A DNA stretch of 64,000 nucleotides from Micromonospora sp. C31. Lineage in GTDB: Bacteria > Actinomycetota > Actinomycetes > Mycobacteriales > Micromonosporaceae. The DNA lies in contig NZ_JAGPXN010000011.1 in NCBI RefSeq assembly GCF_018070575.1, positions 181,714 to 245,713 of the forward strand. Reading direction: 5' to 3'. The notes beneath the pieces are model-generated. The model was given only the letters and a program-made list of their open reading frames with translations, was not told the origin of the DNA and did not search any database. The position numbers and the translations under genes were made by a program. Below, in pieces: positions 16,418 to 24,216 of the stretch (the first letter of the stretch is position 1; the number at the start of each line of letters is the position of its first letter).

Positions 16418-18253
16418 TCACTCGGTGTCGGGGTCGGTCAGCCGCCAGGCGGCGCTCACCAGGCCGATGTGCGACAGCGCCTGCGGGGTGTTGCCGAGCT
16501 GCGCGCCGGTGCGCGGGTCGATCTGTTCGCTGAACAGGCCGACGTCGTTCGCGTGCCCGAGCAGCCGCTCGAAGAGCGCCTCGGCCCGTTGCCGCTCACC
16601 GGCCATCGCGAGGCACTCCACCAGCCAGAACGAGCAGGGCAGGAAGCCCGCCGGGTCGGTGTCCCAGCGGCGGAGGAGACCGTTGCCGGCGCCCAGTTCG
16701 CGCTCGACCGCCGCGATGGTGGCGCGGATCCGCGGATCGGTCGCCGGCAGGAACCCCACCAGCGGCAGCAGCAGCACGGAGGCGTCCAGGTCCGGCGAGC
16801 CGAACGCGCCGCCGAACGTGCCGGTCCGCTCGTGCCAGCCGTCGCGCAGCACCACGGCCCGCACCTCGTCGCGGATCGCCGCCCAACGCCGGGGGTCGGC
16901 CCGCTCGCCGAGCCGGGGCGCGAGCGTCACCGCCCGGTCCAGCGCCACCCAGCAGAGCACCTTCGACGTCAGGTAGTGCCGGTCGGCGTCCCGGGTCTCC
17001 CAGATGCCCCGGTCGGGCTGGTGCCAGGTGGCGGCCACCTGCTCGGTCAGGCCGAGCACCATCTCGCGCAGCTCCTCGTCGAACGCCTCCCCCAGGTGGT
17101 CGCGCAGTTGCCAGACCGCCGAGATCACCTCCCCCGGCACGTCGAGCTGGCGTTGCCGCCAGGCGTCGTTGCCGACCCGCACCGGCAGGCTGCCGGCGTA
17201 GCCGCGCAGGTGGGCCAACTCGTACTCGGAGACGTCGCGCTCCCCCTCCAGGCCGAAGAGCACCGGCACGGGCTCGGGGCCGACCCGGCCCATCGAGCGG
17301 GCCGCCCAGGCGAAGAGCCGGGACGCCTCGGCGGGGCAGGCCGCCACCCAGAGGGCACGCAGGGTCATCGCGAAGTCGCGCAACCAGGAGTAGCGGTAGT
17401 CGTAGTTGCGGTCGCCGCCGACGCGTTCCGGCAGCGACGTGGTCAGGGCCGCGGCCACCGCGCCGCTGCGGGCGTACGTGAGGCCGGTGAGCACGGTCGC
17501 GCTGCGCCGGACCTGCTCCGCGTAGCGGCCGTCGTAGTGGTGCGACTCCCGGTACGCCTGCCAGGCCTGCACCGTCTCGGCGAGCGCGACCGCCGGCTCC
17601 AGCCGGACCGGCGCCGGCCCGTACGCCTGCCCGTACGCGACGTCGAAGCCGATCACCTGCCCGGCGGCGACCTCGAACTCCTGCCGTACCCGGTCAAAGT
17701 CGACGTGCGGCGGGATCCCGCCGGTGCGCAGGGTCAGCACCACCGGGCCGGCCGCGGCCAGCACCCCGCCGTCGGGCTGCTCGTGCAGGTACGGGGTGAG
17801 CAGGCCGTACTCCGGGCGGGGGCGGAAGTCGAGCGACATCCGCACCCGCCCGGTCAGTCCCTCGACGACCCGCAGCAGCACGGCCGGGGAATTCATCCCC
17901 AGTTCGTGGCCGCGGGCGCCGAACTCGGCGGCGAGCGCGTCGGTGACCACGACGCTCCCCTCCGGCGTGTGGTGCACCGTGCGCAGCACCAGCGTGTCGG
18001 CCACGTACGCCCGCTCCACCCGGTGCCCGGGAAGCCCGGCGGCGGTCGGCGCCAGCCGCCAGTGGCCGGCGTCCGGGTCGAGGAGACGGCCGAAGACCGA
18101 CGGGGAGTCGAACCGGTCCGGGCACCACCAGTCGATCGAGCCGTCCCGACCGACCAGGGCGCCCGACCGGCAGTCGGAGAGGAACCCGTAGTCGGAGATC
18201 GTCAGCTGCTCCACCCGCTGCGGGTACCCCGATCCGGCCACGTCAGGCGACAC
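16418..18253 (-). CDS. GH15 family glycosidase (glucoamylase/trehalase type)
   Basis: 611 residues, no signal peptide, so intracellular. An N-terminal beta-sandwich domain begins ISDYGFLSDCRSGALVGRDGSIDWWCPDRFDSPSVF, the actinobacterial GH15 signature. An (alpha/alpha)6 barrel follows with NYDYRYSWLRDFAMTLRAL, the acid in DRGIWETRD and the base in the C-terminal LFSEQID. Actinobacterial members act as trehalases or as exo-alpha-glucosidases; the sequence alone does not settle which. The GTG start lies 8 nt past the cupin stop, so the two are probably cotranscribed. Confidence 0.88.
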   Translation of the reverse strand: MSPDVAGSGYPQRVEQLTISDYGFLSDCRSGALVGRDGSIDWWCPDRFDSPSVFGRLLDPDAGHWRLAPTAAGLPGHRVERAYVADTLVLRTVHHTPEGSVVVTDALAAEFGARGHELGMNSPAVLLRVVEGLTGRVRMSLDFRPRPEYGLLTPYLHEQPDGGVLAAAGPVVLTLRTGGIPPHVDFDRVRQEFEVAAGQVIGFDVAYGQAYGPAPVRLEPAVALAETVQAWQAYRESHHYDGRYAEQVRRSATVLTGLTYARSGAVAAALTTSLPERVGGDRNYDYRYSWLRDFAMTLRALWVAACPAEASRLFAWAARSMGRVGPEPVPVLFGLEGERDVSEYELAHLRGYAGSLPVRVGNDAWRQRQLDVPGEVISAVWQLRDHLGEAFDEELREMVLGLTEQVAATWHQPDRGIWETRDADRHYLTSKVLCWVALDRAVTLAPRLGERADPRRWAAIRDEVRAVVLRDGWHERTGTFGGAFGSPDLDASVLLLPLVGFLPATDPRIRATIAAVERELGAGNGLLRRWDTDPAGFLPCSFWLVECLAMAGERQRAEALFERLLGHANDVGLFSEQIDPRTGAQLGNTPQALSHIGLVSAAWRLTDPDTE

Positions 18254-18261
18254 CGGCGCGG

Positions 18262-18654
18262 TCAGGAGGTGGGCGGCTCGTCCTCGCCGGCGGCCTCCGC
18301 CGCGTCGGCCTCCTCCCTGGTGCGGTGCACCGCCTGGTCGGCGTGCTCGGGCGGGCCGTAGACGGTGTAGAGCACCAGCGGGTTGGGGCCGGTGTTGACG
18401 AAGTTGTGCTTCGTGCCGGCCGGCACCACCACCAGGTCGCCCTGCACGACCTCGCGCTTCTCCCCCGCCACCCGGGCCTCTCCGGTGCCGCTGACGAAGG
18501 TCAGGATCTGGTCGATGCCCTCGTGGACCTCCTCGCCGATCTCACCACCCGGTGGAATCGTCATGATCACCAACTGGGTGTGCTCACCGGTCCACAGCAC
18601 CCGCCGGAAGTCCGGGCTCTTCTCGGCGACGGTCGCGATCGTGAAATGCTCCAT
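18262..18654 (-). CDS. Cupin-domain protein
   Basis: 130-residue single-domain cupin. The first motif is EEVHEGIDQILTFVSGTGEARV and the second GDLVVVPAGTKHNFVNTG, with His/Glu/His metal ligands recognisable. ATG 18654 (MEHFTIATVAEKS) is chosen; two in-frame starts upstream (up to 18702) add residues without homology. An acidic Ala/Glu tail ends the protein. It is probably a metal-binding sugar- or small-molecule-related protein; function unassigned. It is first gene of a pair with the GH15 enzyme. Confidence 0.85.
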   Translation of the reverse strand: MEHFTIATVAEKSPDFRRVLWTGEHTQLVIMTIPPGGEIGEEVHEGIDQILTFVSGTGEARVAGEKREVVQGDLVVVPAGTKHNFVNTGPNPLVLYTVYGPPEHADQAVHRTREEADAAEAAGEDEPPTS

Positions 18655-18850
18655 GCCGACGCACATACCCGCTGCGGCCCGATGCCACGCCGTGACTCGC
18701 AAATGGTGGAATCCGCCACCTGTCCGAGGTTTCGATCCCGGGTGGACGGGGATCGAGAGAGTAGCCGGCGCACGGTGGCCGGCCGAGCCAGGTCCCCGCT
18801 GGCGTACCGCCGTACGGCTGCGGTGGTGGGAGACGGCCAGAGCGCGGCGA

Positions 18851-18905
18851 CGTTCCGATCCACGGGATCCGAACGGCGCCGCGCGCTCGTGTCCGGCCCG
18901 GACAC
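18851..18905 (-). terminator. Two hairpins downstream of the secreted-protein gene
   Basis: An 11-bp stem with one mismatch and a 3-nt loop lies at 18851-18875. A 17-nt palindrome GTGTCCGGCCCGGACAC lies at 18889-18905, 55 bp past the stop at 18961. Together they are a plausible terminator. The second, with almost no loop, could instead be an operator. Confidence 0.4.
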
Positions 18906-18960
18906 GTCAGCCGGCACCGCCGGGTGGCGACGCCCGAGCGCCGGGCGGGCGTGGGAACGG

Positions 18961-19446
18961 TCAGTCGTCGTCCTCGGCCGACACCGGCTCCACACCCACG
19001 CAGCGCAGCTTCAGCTCGAACTCTCCGGAGGGGCCCACGAACGTCACCTCCACGTCGTCGTCCGGCCCCGGCTCCGCCTCCGTGACCCGGTAGCCCGGGA
19101 CGGGCGTCCAGGAGACCAGCCGCACCCCGCCCGGCCCGCACTCGGCCACCGCGCTGCCACCCGTCGTGGTGAAGGCCCGCCGTGCTCCCGCCGGGGACGA
19201 GCCGCTCGCCGCCGGCGAAGACGGCCCGCCGGTCCCCGTCACCGCTGGCGAAGACGGCCCGCCAGGCGCCGGGGCGGTGGGCCCGGGGGAGGCCAGGGCG
19301 CGCTCGACCTGTTCCTGGCTGAGCACACCGCCCGGGGTGCCCGCGATGCTCTCTCCCACCCACCTGATCGCGGCCATCCCGATCAGCGTGGCGACGGCGG
19401 CGGTGGCCAGCCACCCGGCGACGGCGAGTAACGAACGGCGGCGCAT
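18961..19446 (-). CDS. Membrane-anchored secreted protein, function unknown
   Basis: 161 residues. Arg-rich N-terminus then one hydrophobic segment (LLAVAGWLATAAVATLIGMAA), a Pro/Ser/Gly-rich spacer, and a compact domain of about 75 residues (AVAECGPGGVRLVSWTPVPGYRVTE...VEVTFVGPSGEFELKLRCV) with two cysteines that could form a disulfide. It ends in SAEDDD. The small C-terminal domain recurs in actinobacterial exported proteins of unknown role. It is divergent from the response regulator, 102 bp apart, so it may belong to that regulon. Confidence 0.7.
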   Translation of the reverse strand: MRRRSLLAVAGWLATAAVATLIGMAAIRWVGESIAGTPGGVLSQEQVERALASPGPTAPAPGGPSSPAVTGTGGPSSPAASGSSPAGARRAFTTTGGSAVAECGPGGVRLVSWTPVPGYRVTEAEPGPDDDVEVTFVGPSGEFELKLRCVGVEPVSAEDDD

Positions 19447-19536
19447 CCCCCGAGTCTCCCCGATCAGGAGTTGGGACGAGCCCTGGACAGGGCCGAGGCA
19501 GGGTCAAGGTCCACCGCCGACGCGTCCGGTGGCGGT

Positions 19537-19542
19537 TAGCCT
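19537..19542 (+). promoter_or_regulatory. Leaderless -10 hexamer TAGCCT
   Basis: TAGCCT ends 6 nt before GTG 19549 and there is no Shine-Dalgarno sequence; this is the same arrangement as at 3782. Confidence 0.45.
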
Positions 19543-19548
19543 GCCACT

Positions 19549-20244
19549 GTGGCCCGCCTGCTGCTCATCGAGGACGACCTGACGATCCGTACGCCGCTGC
19601 TGCGGGCCCTGCGCGAGCGGGGGCACGCGGTGGCCGCCGCCTCGACGGCGATGACCGGCCTGCGTGACGCGCTCGACGACCGGCCCGACCTGGTGGTGCT
19701 GGACCTGGGACTGCCCGACCTGGACGGCCGGGAACTGCTGCGGATGCTCCGCGCGGTCAGCGCCGTGCCGGTCATCGTCGCCACCGCCCGCGACGAGGAG
19801 ACCGAGATCGTCCGGGTGCTCGACGCCGGGGCGGACGACTACGTGGTGAAGCCCTTCACTGCCGCCCAGCTCGACGCGCGGATCCGGGCGGTCCTGCGGC
19901 GCGGAACGGCGGGCACCCCGGGCGAGGACCCCGCGCTGGTGGTGGGCGGGTTGCGGGTCGACCCACGGTCGCGGCAGGTCACCCTGGACGACGCGCCCGT
20001 CGAGCTGACCCCGCGCGAGTTCGACCTGCTCCACCACCTCGCGGCCCGGCCCGGCCAGGTGGTCACGAAGCGGGAGCTGCTGGCCGAGGTGTGGCGGGTG
20101 CCGTACGGCGGCGCCGACAAGACCGTGGACGTGCACCTGTCCTGGCTGCGCCGCAAGCTCGGCGAGAGCGCGCAGGCGCCCCGCTACCTGCACACCGTGC
20201 GGGGCGTCGGGGTGCGGCTCGAGGCGCCGGGGAGCACCCGGTGA
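19549..20244 (+). CDS. OmpR/PhoP-type response regulator
   Basis: 231 residues. The N-terminal receiver has acidic pair ED, phospho-acceptor Asp in LVVLDLGLPDLDG, Thr in VIVATARDE and Lys in DDYVVKPFTAAQL. The C-terminal winged helix ends LTPREFDLLHHLAARPGQVVTKRELLAEVW...VDVHLSWLRRKLGE. The GTG start is set by the TAGCCT hexamer. The cognate kinase overlaps its stop (GTGA at 20241), so they form an operon together with the PepSY protein downstream. Confidence 0.93.
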   Translation: MARLLLIEDDLTIRTPLLRALRERGHAVAAASTAMTGLRDALDDRPDLVVLDLGLPDLDGRELLRMLRAVSAVPVIVATARDEETEIVRVLDAGADDYVVKPFTAAQLDARIRAVLRRGTAGTPGEDPALVVGGLRVDPRSRQVTLDDAPVELTPREFDLLHHLAARPGQVVTKRELLAEVWRVPYGGADKTVDVHLSWLRRKLGESAQAPRYLHTVRGVGVRLEAPGSTR

Positions 20245-21515
20245 GGGCCCGGCTCGCGCTGCTCGTCGCCGCGGTCAGCGTGCTCACCCTGGTCGCCTTC
20301 CTGGTGCCGCTGGCGCTGCTGGTGCGTACGGTCGCGGCGGACCGGGCCACCGTACGGGCCACGGCCGACGCACAGAGCCTGGTCACCGTCGTCGGCACCG
20401 CCGACACCGCGACGATCCGGCTGACCGTCGAGCAGTTGGCCACCGAGTCCGAGCGGTCGGTCACGGTGTTCCTGCCCGACGGCACCGTGCTGGGCGCCCC
20501 GGCCCCGCGTACGCCCGCGGTGGCGCTGGCGGCCCGGGGGCAGAGCCTCACCGCCGAGTCCGGGCGGGGGCGGGAGGTGGTGATCGCCGTGCAGGGCCGC
20601 CCGGACGGCACCGGCGTGATCCGCACGGTGGTGCCGCCCGCCGAGCTGACCGCCGGGGTGACCCGGTCCTGGCTGGCCCTGGCCCTGCTCGGCGTGTTGC
20701 TGGTGCTGATCGGGCTGGGCGTCGCCGACCGGCTGGCCCGCACCCTGGTCCGGCCGATCGGTGAGCTCTCCGCGGTGTCGCACCGGCTGGCGAACGCGGA
20801 GTTGGACGCGCGGGTCACGCCCGCCGGGCCGCCCGAGCTGCGCGAGGTGGCGGGTGCCCTCAACCACCTCGCCGGCCGGATCCAGGTGCTGCTGGTGCAG
20901 GAGCGCGAGGAGGTCGCCGACCTCTCGCACCGCCTGCGTACCCCACTGACGGCGCTGCGCCTGGAGGCCGAGTCGCTGCGCGACCCGCAGGACGCGGCCC
21001 GGGTCACGGCGGCCGTGGACGGGCTGGAGCGGGCGGTCACCGGCCTGATCCGGCAGGCCCGCTGGCGGGTGCCGACGGCCGGGGCGGCCAGCGCCGACGC
21101 GGCGGCCGTGGTGGCCGAGCGGGTGGCGTTCTGGTCGGTGCTGGCCGAGGACACCGGGCGGGCCGTGACGCTCGACCTGGCGCCGGGACCACTGCCGGTG
21201 GGCGTGCCCGCCGACGAGCTGACCGCGGCGGTGGACGCCCTGCTCGGCAACGTCTTCGCGCACACCCCGGACGGGACCGCCTTCGTCGTCCGGCTGGCGG
21301 CGGAGACGGGCCGGACGGCGCTGACCGTGGCGGACGAGGGGCCGGGGATGCCGGCCGGCACGATCGACCGGGGTGCCAGCACCGCCGGCTCGACCGGCCT
21401 GGGCCTGGACATCGCCCGCCGCGCCGCCCAGGCCAGCGGGGGCCGCCTCGTCCTGGGTGCCGCGCCCTCCGGAGGCGCGGAGGTACGCCTCGAACTCGGC
21501 CCGCCCCGACCCTGA
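20241..21515 (+). CDS. Sensor histidine kinase (HAMP-HisKA-HATPase)
   Basis: 424-residue membrane kinase. TM1 is residues 4-30, with an extracytoplasmic sensor of about 110 residues, then TM2 (WLALALLGVLLVLIGLGVAD) and HAMP (RTLVRPIGELSAVSHRL). The H-box is DLSHRLRTPLTALRLEAESL, the N-box LLGNVFAHTPDGT, and the G-boxes VADEGPGMP and GSTGLGLDIA. It overlaps the regulator by 4 nt. The sensed signal is unknown; the periplasmic acidic PepSY-like protein encoded next is a reasonable target or modulator. Confidence 0.93.
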   Translation: MRARLALLVAAVSVLTLVAFLVPLALLVRTVAADRATVRATADAQSLVTVVGTADTATIRLTVEQLATESERSVTVFLPDGTVLGAPAPRTPAVALAARGQSLTAESGRGREVVIAVQGRPDGTGVIRTVVPPAELTAGVTRSWLALALLGVLLVLIGLGVADRLARTLVRPIGELSAVSHRLANAELDARVTPAGPPELREVAGALNHLAGRIQVLLVQEREEVADLSHRLRTPLTALRLEAESLRDPQDAARVTAAVDGLERAVTGLIRQARWRVPTAGAASADAAAVVAERVAFWSVLAEDTGRAVTLDLAPGPLPVGVPADELTAAVDALLGNVFAHTPDGTAFVVRLAAETGRTALTVADEGPGMPAGTIDRGASTAGSTGLGLDIARRAAQASGGRLVLGAAPSGGAEVRLELGPPRP

Positions 21516-21686
21516 CCCCTCCTTCCCCGTGCCGCCCCGGCGGTCCGTCCCCGGCGGTCCGTCTTCGGCGGGCCGCCCTCGGCGCGCCCCTGACGAGGCT
21601 TAACCCGGCCTTAGCGTTCGGGCAGCGTGGCGCTATCCGGGCGGGCGTGATCCTGGGACACGTTGACCGAGGAAGGGTGAGACGAG

Positions 21687-22268
21687 ATGAAGCGCAAGTC
21701 CCTGATGCTGGCGTCGCTCGGCGGCGCGGCCGTGCTGGTCGTGACCGGCGCGTCCTTCGGCGTCGCGGCGGCCGACGACGGCGCGGCCCGGGCGACCACC
21801 CTGGCCGCCGCCACCACCGCCCCGATCGCTCCGGGCACGCCGAGCGGCACCGGGAGCGGCACCCCGGCGACGAGCGGTGCACCGACCGCCGGCACCCCGG
21901 CGGCGCCCGCCAGCCCGTCGGGCAGCGGCACCCCGTCCGGCAGCAGCGCGCCGGCCAGCGGCGGCGACAGGGTGAGCGAGCAGCGGGCCCGCGAGATCGC
22001 GCTGGCCCGGGCGGGTGGCGGTGAGGTCGTCGAGATCGAGCGTGAGGACGAGGACGGCCGGGCCGTGTGGAGCGTCGAGATCGTGGCCGGGCAGACCGAG
22101 CACGAGATCGACGTGGACCGGGGCGACGGCAGCGTGGTCGAGGCCGAGCAGGAGCCGGTCGACGACGACGATGACGACGACGCGTCGGACGACGACGATG
22201 ACGACGACGCGTCGGACGACGACTCCGACGACGATGACGACGACTCCGACGACCGCGACGACGACTGA
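21687..22268 (+). CDS. Exported PepSY-like protein with poly-Asp tail
   Basis: 193 residues. Signal peptide (MKRKSLMLASLGGAAVLVVTGASFGVAAA), a Gly/Pro/Ser/Thr-rich linker to about residue 90, then a PepSY-type module (VSEQRAREIALARAGGGEVVEIEREDEDG...WSVEIVAGQTEHEIDVD). The tail of about 40 residues is almost pure Asp with a few Ser. The coding DNA of that tail is a GAC-rich near-repeat. AGGAAGG precedes the ATG. Located 171 nt after a two-component system, it is likely part of its regulon. The tail would bind divalent cations, but that is inference. Confidence 0.8.
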   Translation: MKRKSLMLASLGGAAVLVVTGASFGVAAADDGAARATTLAAATTAPIAPGTPSGTGSGTPATSGAPTAGTPAAPASPSGSGTPSGSSAPASGGDRVSEQRAREIALARAGGGEVVEIEREDEDGRAVWSVEIVAGQTEHEIDVDRGDGSVVEAEQEPVDDDDDDDASDDDDDDDASDDDSDDDDDDSDDRDDD

Positions 22269-22282
22269 CCCGGCGCCCTGCC

Positions 22283-22312
22283 CGCCGCCGTCCCGATCCT
22301 GGGACGGCGGCG
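22283..22312 (+). terminator. Terminator of the two-component operon
   Basis: Perfect 12-bp stem CGCCGCCGTCCC with a GATCCT loop, 15 nt after the PepSY-protein stop. Confidence 0.75.
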
Positions 22313-22455
22313 TCGTCGTCTCCGCAGACACAGCAGCCCGGGCACCGCCGACCGGGCCCGGTACGCGGATCCGTTGTCCTTCCACGGATTCCGCACGACA
22401 CCCCCGGGCGGACGGTACGGGCCGATCGACCCTGTGACGGACGCCGATGTCTGGC

Positions 22456-22461
22456 TACATT
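22456..22461 (+). promoter_or_regulatory. Leaderless -10 hexamer TACATT
   Basis: TACATT ends 5 nt before ATG 22467. A TGTGAC at 22434 sits 16 nt upstream of it as a possible -35. Confidence 0.45.
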
Positions 22462-22466
22462 GGGGT

Positions 22467-23570
22467 ATGGTGCCCGCCCAACGGGGCCGGGCGGCGGAAC
22501 CGGTCTACCGCCCCATCCTCGCCAACCGGCGGGGTGAGCTGGAGGCGCTCGGTCATCTCGACGACGTCGTCGTGCCCCTGCTCGCCCCGGTCCTCCAGGT
22601 GTCCGTCCTGGACCGGCTCACTCCGGACGTGCTCCGTCGGCTGCCCGACGGGCTGCTCACGGCCGTCGACGTCAGCGCCCTGCCCGACGCCCCCGAGACC
22701 GAACTGCTCCGCTGGGACGTACCGCTGGTGCCGGTGATCGGGCTCGCGGACAGCGACCGGCGCCTCGTGGCACACGGTGCCGCGGCCCGGGCCCACGCCC
22801 GGCGGGCGGTCGTCCGGCTGCGGGTCGGCCACGACCGGACCGGCCCGGACGCGGCCACGGCGGCGGCCGAGCGGGTCTGGCGGTTGACCCGGCTGGTCCC
22901 CGAACAGTGCGACCTGCTCCTCGACGCGGGCGACGTGTGCTGCCGCGCCGACGTGCGGGTGGCCGAGCCCCGCGTGCGCCGGCTGCTGGAGTGGGCCCGC
23001 CGGCACGCCTGGCGCTCGGTGAGCGTGGCGGCGGGCGGCATGCCCCCGGCGGTGTCCGCCCTGCCCACCGACGAACCGGTACGCCTCGACCGGTGGGACT
23101 GGCAGCTCTGGCAGCGGCTGGCCGACCTCGGCGTCGGGTACGGCGACTACGGCGTCGGCTCCGCGGTGCCCGGCGGCGACCAGCCGGGCGACCGGCTGCC
23201 CACCGTCCGCTACACCGCCGAGGGCGCCTGGTGGGTGTACCGCTGGTCGCGGCGGGGCGGACGCGGCGACGACCGGTTCGCGGACCTGTGCCGCACGGTC
23301 GTCTCGGCGCCGCACTGGCCGGCCGCAGGAGCGGCCTTCTCCTGGGGCGACCACGAGATCCTGCGGCGTGCCCGCAGGGGTGCCGGCACCGGATCCGCCA
23401 GCAACTGGGCGGCGTGGAGCACCTCGCACCACCTGGCGCACGTGCTGGCCACGCTGCCGCAGCCGGGACGGGAGTCCCGACCGGGGCCGTGGCTATCCGG
23501 TCAGCCCCCGCCGGAGCGGGGTCGACCCGCCCGGCCGCACCGCAACGGGGAGACCCGGCGGGCCGGCTGA
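22467..23570 (+). CDS. Beta family protein (T4 beta-protein-like)
   Basis: 367 residues, cytoplasmic. It opens YRPILANRRGELEALGHL, the signature of the Beta_protein family first defined from phage T4. The late motif AAFSWGDHEILRRARRG and the closing TSHHLAHVLATLP are typical of the family. TIM-barrel-like alternating strands are visible through the middle. The biochemical role is unknown; relatives occur in phages and in bacterial accessory regions. ATG 22467 is chosen over an in-frame start at 22374 because of the TACATT hexamer and the family N-terminus. The Pro/Arg-rich last 35 residues lie outside the domain. Confidence 0.75.
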   Translation: MVPAQRGRAAEPVYRPILANRRGELEALGHLDDVVVPLLAPVLQVSVLDRLTPDVLRRLPDGLLTAVDVSALPDAPETELLRWDVPLVPVIGLADSDRRLVAHGAAARAHARRAVVRLRVGHDRTGPDAATAAAERVWRLTRLVPEQCDLLLDAGDVCCRADVRVAEPRVRRLLEWARRHAWRSVSVAAGGMPPAVSALPTDEPVRLDRWDWQLWQRLADLGVGYGDYGVGSAVPGGDQPGDRLPTVRYTAEGAWWVYRWSRRGGRGDDRFADLCRTVVSAPHWPAAGAAFSWGDHEILRRARRGAGTGSASNWAAWSTSHHLAHVLATLPQPGRESRPGPWLSGQPPPERGRPARPHRNGETRRAG

Positions 23571-23613
23571 GCGCCGGCCCGCCGGGCACCCGTGCGGCGG
23601 CGGTGCGCCGCCG

Positions 23614-23895
23614 TCACTGCTGCTCGGTGAACCCGAACTGCACGATGCCCTCGTCGTCGACGCTGGCGTCCACCGACGCGTCACCGAGCAGTTCGGCGGC
23701 GTCGGAGTCCAGGAAGATGCGCGCGCCCTGGTTGTCGACCACGTGGTCGCCCTCGACGGGCTCGGCGACCATTTCGACGGTGAGCGAGCCCGCGTCGGTG
23801 TCGGCGGCGATCCGCACTCCGCCGTCCTCGGCGACGTCCTGCTGGTTGGCGAGGTCTCGGATGACCAGTACGGCATTGTCGGTCATGGTGAGCAT
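23614..23895 (-). CDS. HesB/IscA-like protein lacking cysteines
   Basis: 93 residues with the HesB-like fold: TDNAVLVIRDLANQQDVAEDGGVRI, then two beta-strands and DNQGARIFLDSDAAELLGDASVDASV. True A-type Fe-S carriers have three invariant cysteines (Cx60-80CGC). This protein has none, so it cannot carry a cluster in the usual way. Cys-free HesB-like proteins are common in actinobacteria and are often mislabelled adhesin. GAGGAG lies 7 nt before ATG 23895; an alternative ATG is at 23886. It is divergent from the PBP4 gene. Confidence 0.85.
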   Translation of the reverse strand: MLTMTDNAVLVIRDLANQQDVAEDGGVRIAADTDAGSLTVEMVAEPVEGDHVVDNQGARIFLDSDAAELLGDASVDASVDDEGIVQFGFTEQQ

Positions 23896-24216
23896 GGCGG
23901 AACTCCTCGTGGATTCTCGGATTCGCGGTGCGGAACCGGGCATCGGCCCGCGGACGAGCACACGTGGGAGGCGGTGGACGGGCGACATGCACGTCGCCGT
24001 CGCGCTTCGGGGCGACTGAGAGCCCCTCCACGACCTACGTTGCCCCCTGCCGGGGCATCCGTCAAATAGAGCGGGCTCAGTGCGCGGCGCCGGCCGGGGC
24101 GGGCCGGGGGCGGCTGCCGCGTGCCGCCGCGCGGCCACCGCCGCGCGTGCCGCCGCGGAAGAATTCTTTCCATCGACGGTCTTTTCTGGCAGATATCTGC
24201 ATGGCAGCATCACCCC
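23896..24216. other. 321-bp divergent intergenic region
   Basis: Separates the HesB-like gene and the PBP4 gene and must hold both promoters. I see no convincing -10/-35 pair and no gene. CAGATATCTG (24190-24199), an AT-rich palindrome, lies just before the PBP4 start. Confidence 0.4.

Noticed and set aside
22150..22266. GAC-rich stretch considered as a microsatellite without coding role
   Set aside because: It stays in frame with the PepSY-like gene to its stop, with mixed GAC/GAT codons and Ser interruptions, so it is coding.
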